64,000 bases of DNA from contig NZ_QOHK01000006.1 in assembly GCF_003319175.1 (NCBI RefSeq), positions 186,001 to 250,000 of the forward strand, written 5' to 3'. Position 1 is the stretch's first letter; every line of letters begins with the position of its first letter. Position numbers and translations under genes: made by a program. The notes below the pieces were generated by a model that was not told where the DNA came from, made no database searches, and saw only the letters and a program-made list of their open reading frames with translations. This DNA is from Blastococcus sp. TF02-8 (GTDB lineage: Bacteria > Actinomycetota > Actinomycetes > Mycobacteriales > Geodermatophilaceae). Positions 51,101 to 58,814 of this stretch are shown here, one piece after another.

Positions 51101-54100
51101 GACGCCGAGTTTACCGCGCCGCACGGGGGTCTGGCTGCGACCCGGAGCTTCGCTAGCAACGATCCGGGTCGGGTCGGCCCGCTCGGTCCCGGGTGGCGTA
51201 TGTCGCTGGCCGTGGACGAGGCGGGTGCCGACTACCTGTCGCTCGCCGACCGCGGCGAGACCGCGCTCATCACTCGCGGAGACGGCACGCAGATGACGTT
51301 CGTACGCAAGTCGTCTGCTGCTGCCGACGTGGACAACTACGTCGCGGAGGGTGAGTCCGGCACCGAAGGCGCCACGCTGACCTTCGCCGCGGGAACGTCT
51401 CCGGTGGCCAGCTCCTACGTGCTGACCGACCTGGACGGCGACAAGGTCACCTTCCGGCGGGCTGACGGGGGAAACGGTCACACCGACGGCGCCGTGTTCC
51501 GCGTGGAAAAGGTCGAGGCCATCCGCGGCAAGGCGGGCACGTCCGAGCTCAGTCCTGCCGTCACGAACGTCAGTTACACGGCTGCGGGTAACCCGAGGCT
51601 CCTCCTTGCGCCGACCGACGCGGGGGTGGCCTGCCCCGATCCCGTGACGACAGCGCAGCCCGTCGGGTGCCGGGCACTCGAGTTCGTCTACGCCGGGACC
51701 GGTGCAGGGGAGAAGCTCACGGAGGTGCGGCTGTGGGCGCACGGAGCCGCGGCCACAGCCGGCGGGCTGGTCACCGGGGACACCCCCGTCCAGGCTCGGA
51801 CCATCGTGGTGGCGACGTACGCCTACGACGCGGACGGCCGACTGGCGTCGGTCACCGACCCTCGGACGTCGATGACGGTGCGCTACACGTATCGCGCCGA
51901 CGGGCGGTTGGCTTCCATCACGCCCGTGGGCGGCAAGGCCACCTGGAACCTGGGATACGACGACCGGCAGCCTCCCCGCCTGGTTCAGGCGACGCTGGAC
52001 GACGGGCCCGACGGACTGGCTCCACAGCGCACGAGCGTCCGGTACGACGTGCCTCTCGACGGCAGCAACGCGGCGCTGCCCACCCTGACGTCGTCGGAGA
52101 TCGGCCGCTGGGGGCAGACCTCGCGCCCGACGGACATGACCGCGGTCTTCGGTCCGGACGTCGTGCCGGATGGTGAGCCCTCGTCCGCCCAGTGGCGAGC
52201 CGCCCAGCTGCTCGCGCTGGACGTCAACGGGCGCGTGGTGAACACCGCCGGGTTCGGCGGCACGATCGACCAGGACACCGGCAGGACTCAGGACCCTGCC
52301 TGGCGGATCAGCACGACCGAGTACGACGCCGAGGGCCGCGGCAACGTCGTCCGCCAGCTGACCGCGGGCAACCGTGACCGCGCGTTGGCGGTCGACGGTG
52401 ATGCCGCCGCTGAGGCCGCTCAGGCAAAGCTGCTCGACACCGTCAACGTCTACTCGACCGACGGCGTGGACCTGCTCCGTAGCTACCAGCCGGCTCGACC
52501 GGTGGTCACTGCCGATGGCACCCGCACGGTGTCCGCGCGGAGCAGGACCGTCACCGACTACGACAAGGGCACCGAGGCGGGGCACCCGACACCCGGTGCC
52601 ACCCGCCACCTCCCCGTCCGCACAACGGTCGACGCGGTGGAGATCAGCACCTCCCTGCCGGCGGGTTCGACGGGTACCGAGCCCGCGCTTCTCTCGCTCG
52701 AGGGGCGTTCGCGAGTGACGACCCTGGAGTACGACTCGCCGAATGCCTGGAAGTTCGGCACGGCCACCGTCACGCGCACCGATCCCGGTGGCGGCGCCGC
52801 ACAGGTCGTCACCCGCCAGGAGATCGACGAGCAGGGGCGGACGGTCGCCAGCACCCTCCCCTCCGGCGGCAGCAGCACGTCGACCGCCGCGACGACGGTC
52901 AAGGTGTACTACTCGGCCACCAACGCCGATTCGGGCTGTGTCAGCGCGGCGTGGGCCGGCTGGCTGTGCAAGAGCCGTCCTGGCGGCACGCCGAGCGCCG
53001 GCGCGGCCCTCCCGACCACGCACGTCACCGGTTACGACGTGTACGGCAACGTCACCCGCACCGTGGAGACCGGCCAGGGAGTCGCGCGAACGACGTCCTC
53101 CTCGCTGGATGCCGCGGGTCGAGTGCGCACCTCTGGCAGCACGGGTACGGGGGCGGAGGTCGGACAGCAGCGCTCGCGGGTGGAGACCGTCTACGACGAG
53201 ACCGGTCTGGTGAAGGCCACCCGACTCGTAACGGACGCGGGTGCGGCGGCCGGTGACCCGGCCGCAGGCACCGGACCGATCAGTCGCGACTACGACCCCT
53301 ACGGCCGGATGACCAGCTACACCGACGGCAGCGGGCTGGTCACGACGCAGTCCTACGACGCGGTGGGGCGCCTCTCGAAGGTCGAGAACGAGCACGGCAC
53401 CCGCACGATCGGCTATGACGGCGGTGGGGAGAAGGGAAGCCTGCCGACCAGTCTCGAGGTCTCCGGCGTGGGCACGTTCACTGCCCAGTACGGGGCCGAC
53501 GGCAGCATCGTGCGGGAGGAGCTGCCCGGTGGGCTGTCGGCGACCACCGTGCGCGACGCCGCCGGAAGCGCGGTGAGCCTGACGTACCGGAAGAAGGCCG
53601 CCGATGGCAGCGTGGACGAGTGGTTGCGGTCGACGGCGACGATGTCACCGTTCGGCCAGGTGGACGCCTATCAGACGGTGACGGTGAACGGTCTGAAGCG
53701 GACGAACCGGTACGGGTACGACAACGTGGGGCGGCTGGTGTCGGCCACCGACTGGGCTGCCATGGATGCGGGTGGCCAGCCCTCGGGTGCCTCCTGCACC
53801 CGCCGGTACAGCTTCGACGTGAACAGCAACCGGACGGCGCTGGCCCAGGCTGCCTCGGCCGGGGCGACGGGGGACGTCTGCCCGACGAGCGTTCCGGCGG
53901 CGGACTCCTATGCCTACGACAGCGCGGATCGTCTGCTGCCGGGGAGCGGCGCCCGGGGGGCGTTGCGTTACGACGCAATCGGTCGTACCCGCGTGCTGCC
54001 CTCGGTGGACACCGTCGACGGGGGCGGGGACGTGGCGCTGGACTACTACGTCGATGACCTGGTGGCGAGCATGAGCCAGGGCGGTCGGACGACGACGTTC

Positions 54101-55003
54101 GCCCTCGATGCCGCCAGTCGTCGGGTGGTTCGCACCGACACGGACGTCGCGGTCCCCGGTGCGCGCCGGACGGTCAGCTTCTACAGCGGGGACGACGACA
54201 ACCCGGACGTGGTGAAGGAGCCGGACAACAGCTACACGCGCAACATCGCGTCGTTCGGCGGTCTCGCGGCAGTGCAGACGCTGAGCGGTACGAGCGGGGC
54301 GAAGCTGACCCTGCAACTGGCCAACCTGCACGGCGACGTGATCGCCACCGTGCCCGCCGAGTCGGCGAACCCCGGCGACATGACGGTCACCGAGACCACC
54401 GAGTACGGCCTCCCGCGCGTCAAGCCGGCTACCGGCAGCACCCAGGCCCGCTACGGCTGGCTGGGCACCCACCAACGAGACGCCAGCACCATCGGCGGCC
54501 TCACCCTCATGGGCGTCCGGCTATACGCACCCACCCTCGGCCGCTTTCTCAGCCTGGACCCGATTCCGGGTGGCAATGCCAATCCCTATGTCTACCCTAG
54601 CGATCCCAACGGGGTCTTCGACCTCGACGGCAAAATGGCGGTTGCGGCCCTAGCTGGATTAGCAGGCCTTCCCCTCTCGGCCGCCATTGCAGTCCTTGGA
54701 ATCGCGGTTTTGGGGACGCTTGCGGTATACGCTTTCTGGCACGGCGCCCGTGCGGCGGCAAATCTGCTCAAGCAGATGTTTGCAAAGGAGAGCAAAAAGT
54801 CGGACGCGGCGAAGAAGAATGATAAGCCTAGCTGGGTAAAGATTAAAGGGCAGGGTGAAACGCTCGATCAGGCTACCGCTGACACCTTCGTCAAGAACGG
54901 TAAGCCAGTTCCTCCTCCAAAGGATAAGGCTTCCCGGGGTGCAAGATCCGAGTGGAGTCAGATTAAGAAGTGGCTGTCTGCGACCGGAGGGTGGAAGATC
55001 TGA
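48182..55003 (+). CDS. Giant secreted RHS/YD-repeat protein with DNRLRE, LGFP repeats and C-terminal toxin-like tip
   Basis: A 2273-residue exported protein. Residues 1-38 form a signal peptide (twin-basic start, hydrophobic core, cut near AQA-AP). Residues about 370-540 contain a DNRLRE-type beta domain (ALSLLRFDVS, TLRLFETW, VTWNSRP). Residues about 552-820 hold five LGFP repeats (LGLP, LGFP, LGYP, LGFP, LGMP), several with Cys pairs. From about residue 940 an RHS/YD-repeat shell runs to the core signature GVRLYAPTLGRFLSLDPI near residue 2107. Then come DLDGKM, a hydrophobic segment and a 75-residue Lys-rich tip ending SEWSQIKKWLSATGGWKI. The tip region is visibly lower in GC. GTG was chosen since GGGGGAC precedes it and the signal peptide follows. 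A polymorphic toxin anchored to the envelope is the likely role; the tip's activity is not identified. Confidence 0.88.
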   Translation: MQVRHGFRRVPRWHARAAVGVILAAALSVSVLEVVPAQAAPESTTLPDAAFEGVPEAAVPVPAADAAVSPAPGLPTELLSNPAFMAEGRLADEPADTGPVPKPGGLLDTTDLPDSAFDKAFTKAKASGRPVELAAETTETTIAFVQPDGSVRVQAAAGPVRTDVDGKWVDVDTTLKVTTKGVRPAAVTGDITFSAGGDTSMVSLGDGDGTRISLDWQGKLPKPRLSGDTATYRDVLPGVDLILVATRQGFQQHLVVKKRPTPTTLDELTRLEFPMTTDGATVDEAAGDQLRVTKSGAVVGSAAPPVMWDARTDPVTGGPAVVTAIGLDLADPTRTGTDATLVLHPPSRVLTDPATVYPVTIDPGPTLGWLGSAFVQSNIANTPQGGSTELRIGSYDGGTTRALSLLRFDVSTAVNRQVQSATLRLFETWAPSCSPRWMDIRKAADFDPYGVTWNSRPWVDWSTSGILANANVAYGYGGCPANWVNFSMTDWLRRYANLDNDMGDVMPLAVTAGSDTDSMAWKKFNSGNASSNVPTLEFTYDGSCDQYYGNVICGEIRQKWQSQGGANGWLGLPVTTNALTPNGRGYYNEFEHGSIYWTPATGARFIRGEIRDKWVELGAENGRLGFPISDESCTLRDGGCYISMEGGSIHWSPTTGAHVTWGEIRSKWAQLGWETSHLGYPTSDEICADNGCHNDFERGAIYWSAGTGAHNVQGEIYKRWASIGLSKSYLGFPQADESCGQSSCSVVFQNGAIHWSQASGAFDITGAIRSRWTELGGEPSWLGMPTSGPIPVAGGARQEFQGGNIVFDQRTGTTVVGAGSLKYPTQFQRVTQARTQLQASAKVRPGGDSYDAVRFEWRPYSLSPTENWARVEPSKLALQDGGAVADEWLPVTDQEGGSKTSTLYTWNATSSITTDGLAQVRACFRLAGKTDERCTGVTQITVDRAGLTGANATSNLGPGTVGLLTGAYAVVGRDAEFTAPHGGLAATRSFASNDPGRVGPLGPGWRMSLAVDEAGADYLSLADRGETALITRGDGTQMTFVRKSSAAADVDNYVAEGESGTEGATLTFAAGTSPVASSYVLTDLDGDKVTFRRADGGNGHTDGAVFRVEKVEAIRGKAGTSELSPAVTNVSYTAAGNPRLLLAPTDAGVACPDPVTTAQPVGCRALEFVYAGTGAGEKLTEVRLWAHGAAATAGGLVTGDTPVQARTIVVATYAYDADGRLASVTDPRTSMTVRYTYRADGRLASITPVGGKATWNLGYDDRQPPRLVQATLDDGPDGLAPQRTSVRYDVPLDGSNAALPTLTSSEIGRWGQTSRPTDMTAVFGPDVVPDGEPSSAQWRAAQLLALDVNGRVVNTAGFGGTIDQDTGRTQDPAWRISTTEYDAEGRGNVVRQLTAGNRDRALAVDGDAAAEAAQAKLLDTVNVYSTDGVDLLRSYQPARPVVTADGTRTVSARSRTVTDYDKGTEAGHPTPGATRHLPVRTTVDAVEISTSLPAGSTGTEPALLSLEGRSRVTTLEYDSPNAWKFGTATVTRTDPGGGAAQVVTRQEIDEQGRTVASTLPSGGSSTSTAATTVKVYYSATNADSGCVSAAWAGWLCKSRPGGTPSAGAALPTTHVTGYDVYGNVTRTVETGQGVARTTSSSLDAAGRVRTSGSTGTGAEVGQQRSRVETVYDETGLVKATRLVTDAGAAAGDPAAGTGPISRDYDPYGRMTSYTDGSGLVTTQSYDAVGRLSKVENEHGTRTIGYDGGGEKGSLPTSLEVSGVGTFTAQYGADGSIVREELPGGLSATTVRDAAGSAVSLTYRKKAADGSVDEWLRSTATMSPFGQVDAYQTVTVNGLKRTNRYGYDNVGRLVSATDWAAMDAGGQPSGASCTRRYSFDVNSNRTALAQAASAGATGDVCPTSVPAADSYAYDSADRLLPGSGARGALRYDAIGRTRVLPSVDTVDGGGDVALDYYVDDLVASMSQGGRTTTFALDAASRRVVRTDTDVAVPGARRTVSFYSGDDDNPDVVKEPDNSYTRNIASFGGLAAVQTLSGTSGAKLTLQLANLHGDVIATVPAESANPGDMTVTETTEYGLPRVKPATGSTQARYGWLGTHQRDASTIGGLTLMGVRLYAPTLGRFLSLDPIPGGNANPYVYPSDPNGVFDLDGKMAVAALAGLAGLPLSAAIAVLGIAVLGTLAVYAFWHGARAAANLLKQMFAKESKKSDAAKKNDKPSWVKIKGQGETLDQATADTFVKNGKPVPPPKDKASRGARSEWSQIKKWLSATGGWKI

Positions 55004-55040
55004 TCGAGTCCAGGGCCAGATCGAGGGGCGGTTCGGAGCA

Positions 55041-55289
55041 GTGCGCGTTTATCTTCTATGGCATATGAGGCCCGTCGAGAACGTGGAAGGGGTAGACCGA
55101 GATATGGTCTATATCGAGACTGAAGATAAGCTCTGTGGCGTCTTTAGCACTAAGGAGGTCGCAGAGTCAGCTCGTGCGAACTTGATTCGTCAGCCCGGTT
55201 TTAGAGACTATCCGGACGATTTTGAAATTAACGCTTATGAGCTGGACAAAATCCACTGGGAGGACGGATTCGTGACAGAGGAATGGTAA
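55041..55289 (+). CDS. Small acidic immunity-like protein (DUF7336-like)
   Basis: An 82-residue acidic protein encoded 37 bases after the RHS gene, in clearly lower-GC DNA. VYLLWHMRP at residues 3-11, LCGVFSTKEVAESARANL near residue 34 and FRDYPDDFEINAYELDKIHW near residue 53 resemble the DUF7336 family of small proteins often found behind polymorphic toxins. As the first gene after a toxin-like tip, it is most likely the cognate immunity protein. The GTG was chosen because the conserved VYLLWH begins at residue 3; the open frame further upstream overlaps the toxin tip in another frame and looks random. Confidence 0.72.
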   Translation: MRVYLLWHMRPVENVEGVDRDMVYIETEDKLCGVFSTKEVAESARANLIRQPGFRDYPDDFEINAYELDKIHWEDGFVTEEW

Positions 55290-55327
55290 TCCGGGGTTGG
55301 TAGAGCAGGCGGCGGCCTCGGTGACGC

Positions 55328-55359
55328 GATCAGTGGTCGCTTTCGGGCGGCCACTGATC
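55328..55359. other. 9-bp inverted repeat after the immunity gene
   Basis: GATCAGTGG (55328-55336) and CCACTGATC (55351-55359) are perfectly inverted with a 14-base loop. It may be a terminator for the toxin-immunity pair or a recombination remnant upstream of the orphan tip. Confidence 0.5.
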
Positions 55360-55460
55360 TCCGACCACACGTCGGCGCGCTGTGCTCGGGGTTCGGCGGT
55401 GGCATCGTGCGCCCACCGGCGGCGGTTGCCCGCGCCGGGCTGCCTCAGCGCACGCGACGC

Positions 55461-55880
55461 GGCGCCTCTCTTGGCCACCGGCTAGCCATCGAACAGGTCG
55501 AAGGTGGCAACTCGCGCGCGTACGTCTACCCAGCAGACCCTGTAGGACTGCTGGATCTTGATGGACGTATGGCCGCAATAGTATTGGTCGGACTAGCGTT
55601 CGGCGGCACAGTGTCATTGCCAGCAGTCATCCTCGCCATTGGTGTGGCGGCGGTGGGATCACTCCTCGTATACGGACTCTGGCATGGCACACGAGCCGCA
55701 ATTAACAAGCTGCAGCAAGTGGGCTAAGGCAACAAGGAAGTCCGGCAAGGAGAAGGCAAATGATGTTCCGACTTATGTCAAGGGTGAACGCAATTGCGCA
55801 GGAGAGACCCGTGAGCGGGCCTTCGACAGGAGTGGTGCAACGGAATGTTCGGGAGATCTTGCACTACGTAGATCCGCGTG
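55461..55880 (+). pseudogene. Orphan RHS C-terminal tip (displaced toxin cassette, frameshifted)
   Basis: Residues read from about 55461 (SLGHRLAIEQVEGGN, then YVYPADPVGLLDLDG) align with the RHS core end of the large gene (TLGRFLSLDPIPGGN, YVYPSDPNGVFDLDG) and continue with a matching hydrophobic segment up to YGLWHGTRAAINKLQQ. There is no upstream core. After about 55712 the match moves to another frame (SGKEKANDVPTYVKGERN..GET), in which a toxin-tip-like sequence continues and then degrades. It is a broken second cassette of the type left behind when RHS tips are exchanged. No immunity gene follows it. Confidence 0.72.
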
Positions 55881-56068
55881 TGCGCGTCCATTGAAGCGAG
55901 GCGCGTAGGCGATCGAGGCGGGCGTGCAGGCTCCGCGCCCTGTCGGCGGGCGACGCCTACGCAACTTTGGGCAGGCCGCTGAAGCCTGCGGACGGCGTCG
56001 GCGCGTGGCATCGTGAGCGCACCGGCACCGGGCGGCGGTCGCCGCGCCGGGACCCCACGGAGTACGCG
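55728..56068 (+). other. Gap between orphan tip and DUF4032 gene
   Basis: Contains the degenerate end of the orphan tip (to about 55880), a 9-bp inverted repeat GCGTAGGCG/CGCCTACGC (55903-55911, 55954-55962) and a small hairpin GCAGGC/GCCTGC (55971-55989). No other coding signal is seen. GC content returns to the genome level from about 55890. Confidence 0.55.
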
Positions 56069-57298
56069 ATGCGGTACCTCTTCCGGCCACCGGCCACGGA
56101 CGCGACGGGTCTGCTGACCCTGCCGTGGCACCAGCCGCTGGAGGAGTGGGACTCCGAGCTGCTGCTCGACGTCCCGTCCCGCGGCATCAGCCGGCACGTG
56201 GTCCGCTTCGTGGCCATCGAGGGCCGGGTCTACGCGCTCAAGGAGATCGACGAGCGCCTCGCCCGGCACGAGTACGCGCTGCTGGCCCAGTTCGAGGGGG
56301 AGGGCCTGCCCTCGGTCTCCGTGCTCGGCATCTGCGTCGACCGCCCCGACGAGCAGCCGGCGGTGCTGGTCACCCGCTACCTCGAGTACTCGATGTCCTA
56401 CCGCTGGCTGTTCTCCCGCCCGCGCGGGCACCAGTCGCCCGACCAGCTGCTCGACACGATGGTCGTGCTGCTCGTCCGCCTGCACCTGGCCGGTGTCTTC
56501 TGGGGCGACTGCTCGCTGTCCAACACCCTGTTCCGGCTCGACGCCGGCACCTTCGCCGCCTACCTCGTCGACGCCGAGACCGCCGAGCGCTACCCGTCGC
56601 TTTCACCGGGGCAGCGCAACTACGACGTGGACCTGGCCCGCGAGCGGGTGGGCGCGGAGCTGATGGACCTGCAGTTCGGTGGCCTGCTGCCCGACGACAT
56701 CGACCCCATCGAGATCGCCGACAGCCTGCCGCCGCGGTACGAGTCGCTGTGGGACGAGGTGACGCGCGAGGAGGTCTTCCGCACCGATGAGCAGCGCTAC
56801 CGGGTGGCCGAGCGGCTCCAGCGGCTGAACGAGCTCGGCTTCGACGTCGGCGAGGTGGAGCTGAGGACCACCGACGGCGGCACCCGGCTGCGGGTGGAGA
56901 CACGGGTCGCCGAGCCGGGGCACAACCGCCGCGAGCTGTTCCGGCTCACCGGCCTCGAGGTCCAGGAACGCCAGGCCCAGCGGCTGCTCAACGACGTCCG
57001 TGCCTTCCGCGCCTACCTCGAGCAGAAGTCGGGCTACCCGGTGCCCGACACGATCGCCGGTCACCGCTGGCTGGCCGAGGTCTACCAGCCCGTCGTCGAC
57101 GCCGTTCCCGAGCACCTGCGCGGCCGGCTGGAACCGGCGGAGGTCTTCCACGAGGTCCTCGAGCACCGCTGGTTCCTGTCCGAGAAGGCCGGCCGGGACG
57201 TCGGGACGACGAAGGCGGCGCGCTCCTACTTCGACACCGTCCTCCCGCGGACGCCGGAGGAGCTCACCACCCCGTCGGTCATCGCCGGACGCAGCTGA
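56069..57298 (+). CDS. DUF4032 protein with kinase-like fold (LPS-kinase-like)
   Basis: A 409-residue protein. Residues about 30-190 form a protein-kinase-like domain: RVYALKEIDERLARHEYALL near residue 55 carries the Lys and a downstream Glu, FWGDCSLSNTLFRLD near residue 148 is the catalytic loop (Asp and Asn), and YLVDAETAE near residue 168 replaces the DFG segment. Residues about 230-395 are the DUF4032 domain. The ATG was chosen because homologues start with a short MR-type N-terminus and GGAG lies six bases upstream; the open frame continues 102 bases further upstream without conserved sequence. Substrate unknown. It lies just upstream of the sugar ABC transporter. Confidence 0.85.
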   Translation: MRYLFRPPATDATGLLTLPWHQPLEEWDSELLLDVPSRGISRHVVRFVAIEGRVYALKEIDERLARHEYALLAQFEGEGLPSVSVLGICVDRPDEQPAVLVTRYLEYSMSYRWLFSRPRGHQSPDQLLDTMVVLLVRLHLAGVFWGDCSLSNTLFRLDAGTFAAYLVDAETAERYPSLSPGQRNYDVDLARERVGAELMDLQFGGLLPDDIDPIEIADSLPPRYESLWDEVTREEVFRTDEQRYRVAERLQRLNELGFDVGEVELRTTDGGTRLRVETRVAEPGHNRRELFRLTGLEVQERQAQRLLNDVRAFRAYLEQKSGYPVPDTIAGHRWLAEVYQPVVDAVPEHLRGRLEPAEVFHEVLEHRWFLSEKAGRDVGTTKAARSYFDTVLPRTPEELTTPSVIAGRS

Positions 57299-57373
57299 GC
57301 GGTTGCGGACCCGCGGGGTCCGCGCAGGTCGGCGCTCCGGTGACGACGGGGTCACGGCCGGGTTGCGTTCCGT

Positions 57374-57403
57374 TTGACAGTCCCTGTGAGCGGTACCACG
57401 CTC
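57374..57403 (+). promoter_or_regulatory. Candidate promoter and operator of the sugar transporter operon
   Basis: TTGACA (57374-57379) is followed at short spacing by TACCAC, inside the inverted repeat GAGCG-GTACCA-CGCTC (57388-57403). Position and shape suit a LacI- or GntR-type repressor site. No regulator gene is seen next to the operon. Confidence 0.4.
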
Positions 57404-57455
57404 CGAGAACGCCGAGATCATCGCGGCTCACCGGACGCCAACGGAGGCGATGCGT

Positions 57456-58814
57456 GTGACTGAGGTCCCCGGCCACCACCCGCCGCACCGGCGGGCGACG
57501 GCCTCTCGAACCGCACGGGCCCGGGTGCCTCGGCGACTGGCCGGCGCCGCCGCCGGCGTCGTCCTGGCCTCGTCCCTGGCCGCCTGCGGGAGCGGTGACG
57601 GCGGGGGAACGCCCACCCTCACCTGGTACACCAACCCCGACGCCGGCGGGCAGGCGGAGATCGCCTCCCGATGCACCGACGCCGCGGGCGGGAAGTACCG
57701 CATCACCCCGGCCGTGCTGCCCCGCGACGCCGCCGGCCAGCGCGAGCAGCTGATCCGACGGCTCGCGGCCGAGGACTCCTCGATCGACATCATGAGCCTG
57801 GACCCGATCTTCGTCCCCGAGTTCGCCCAGGCCGGCTTCCTCGCGCCGGTCCCCGAGGACCTGGCCGACCAGGTCACCGAGGGCGTGGTGCCCCCGTCGG
57901 TGGAGAGCTCGACGTGGAACGACGAGCTGGTCGCCGTCCCCTTCTGGGCCAACACCCAGGTGCTCTGGTACCGGAAGTCGGTCGCCGAGGCCGCCGGGCT
58001 GGACATGTCGCAGCCCGTGACCTGGGACCAGCTCATCCAGGCCGCCCAGGACCAGGACGTGCTGATCGGCGCCCAGGGCGCCCGCGCGGAGTCCCTCACC
58101 GTCTGGGTCAACGCGCTCATCGAGTCCGCCGGCGGGCACATCATCGAGGAGAACGCCGACGACCCCGAGGACATCACCCTCGGCCTGGACTCCGAGGCCG
58201 GCCGCCGCGCCGTCGAGGTCATGCGCGCGGTCGCCGACTCCGGCCAGGTCAGCGCCGCCTTCTCCACGGAGAACGAGGACGCCTCGGCGACCGGCTTCGA
58301 GAGCGACCGCGGCGGATTCCAGGTCAACTACCCGTTCGTCTACGCCCGCGGACTGGGTGCCGTCGAGGCGGGCAGCCTGGACCAGTCGGTGGTCGACGAC
58401 TACGCCGCCGCGGTCTACCCGCGGGTCGACGAGGACACCCCGGCGGCGCCGCCGTTCGGCGGGATCAACCTCGGGATCGGCGCCTACAGCGAGCACACCG
58501 ACCTCGCCTACGACGCCGCCGCATGCATCGTCAGCGAGGAGAACCAGGCGTACTACTTCGTGCACGACGGCAACCCGGCGTCGAAGGCGTCGGTCTTCGA
58601 CGACCCGGAGGTGCTGGAGGAGTTCCCGCAGGCACCGGTGATCCGGGAGTCGCTCGAGCTGGCCGCGCCACGGCCCCAGACGCCGTACTACAGCGAGGTC
58701 TCCGGCGGCATCCAGCGCGAGTACCACCCGCCCGCGTCGGTGGACCCGGAGACGACCCCGAAGTCGGCGACCGAGTTCATCACCGCCGTCCTGGCAGGAG
58801 ACCAGCTGCTATGA
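57456..58814 (+). CDS. Sugar ABC transporter substrate-binding lipoprotein (LpqY-like)
   Basis: A 452-residue lipoprotein. The signal sequence ends in the lipobox SLAAC (Cys near residue 47), so it is membrane-anchored on the outside. The remainder is a family 1 solute-binding fold (TLTWYTNPDAGGQAEI, IDIMSLDPIFVPEFAQAG, PVTWDQLIQAAQ). The neighbourhood and similarity of layout suggest the trehalose binder LpqY or a related disaccharide binder. Start GTG was chosen because GGAGG lies eight bases upstream; an ATG six bases earlier is too close to it. The stop overlaps the first permease gene (ATGA). Confidence 0.88.
   Translation: MTEVPGHHPPHRRATASRTARARVPRRLAGAAAGVVLASSLAACGSGDGGGTPTLTWYTNPDAGGQAEIASRCTDAAGGKYRITPAVLPRDAAGQREQLIRRLAAEDSSIDIMSLDPIFVPEFAQAGFLAPVPEDLADQVTEGVVPPSVESSTWNDELVAVPFWANTQVLWYRKSVAEAAGLDMSQPVTWDQLIQAAQDQDVLIGAQGARAESLTVWVNALIESAGGHIIEENADDPEDITLGLDSEAGRRAVEVMRAVADSGQVSAAFSTENEDASATGFESDRGGFQVNYPFVYARGLGAVEAGSLDQSVVDDYAAAVYPRVDEDTPAAPPFGGINLGIGAYSEHTDLAYDAAACIVSEENQAYYFVHDGNPASKASVFDDPEVLEEFPQAPVIRESLELAAPRPQTPYYSEVSGGIQREYHPPASVDPETTPKSATEFITAVLAGDQLL

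Noticed and set aside
54855-55040. Upstream extension of the immunity-gene frame
   Set aside because: It overlaps the RHS tip in another frame and has shadow-like composition; similarity to small immunity proteins begins at VYLLWH.
48182-55908. Insertion sequence or prophage origin of the RHS region
   Set aside because: No transposase, integrase, phage structural gene or terminal inverted repeat was found; only the antiporter-end duplication and base-composition shift support mobility.
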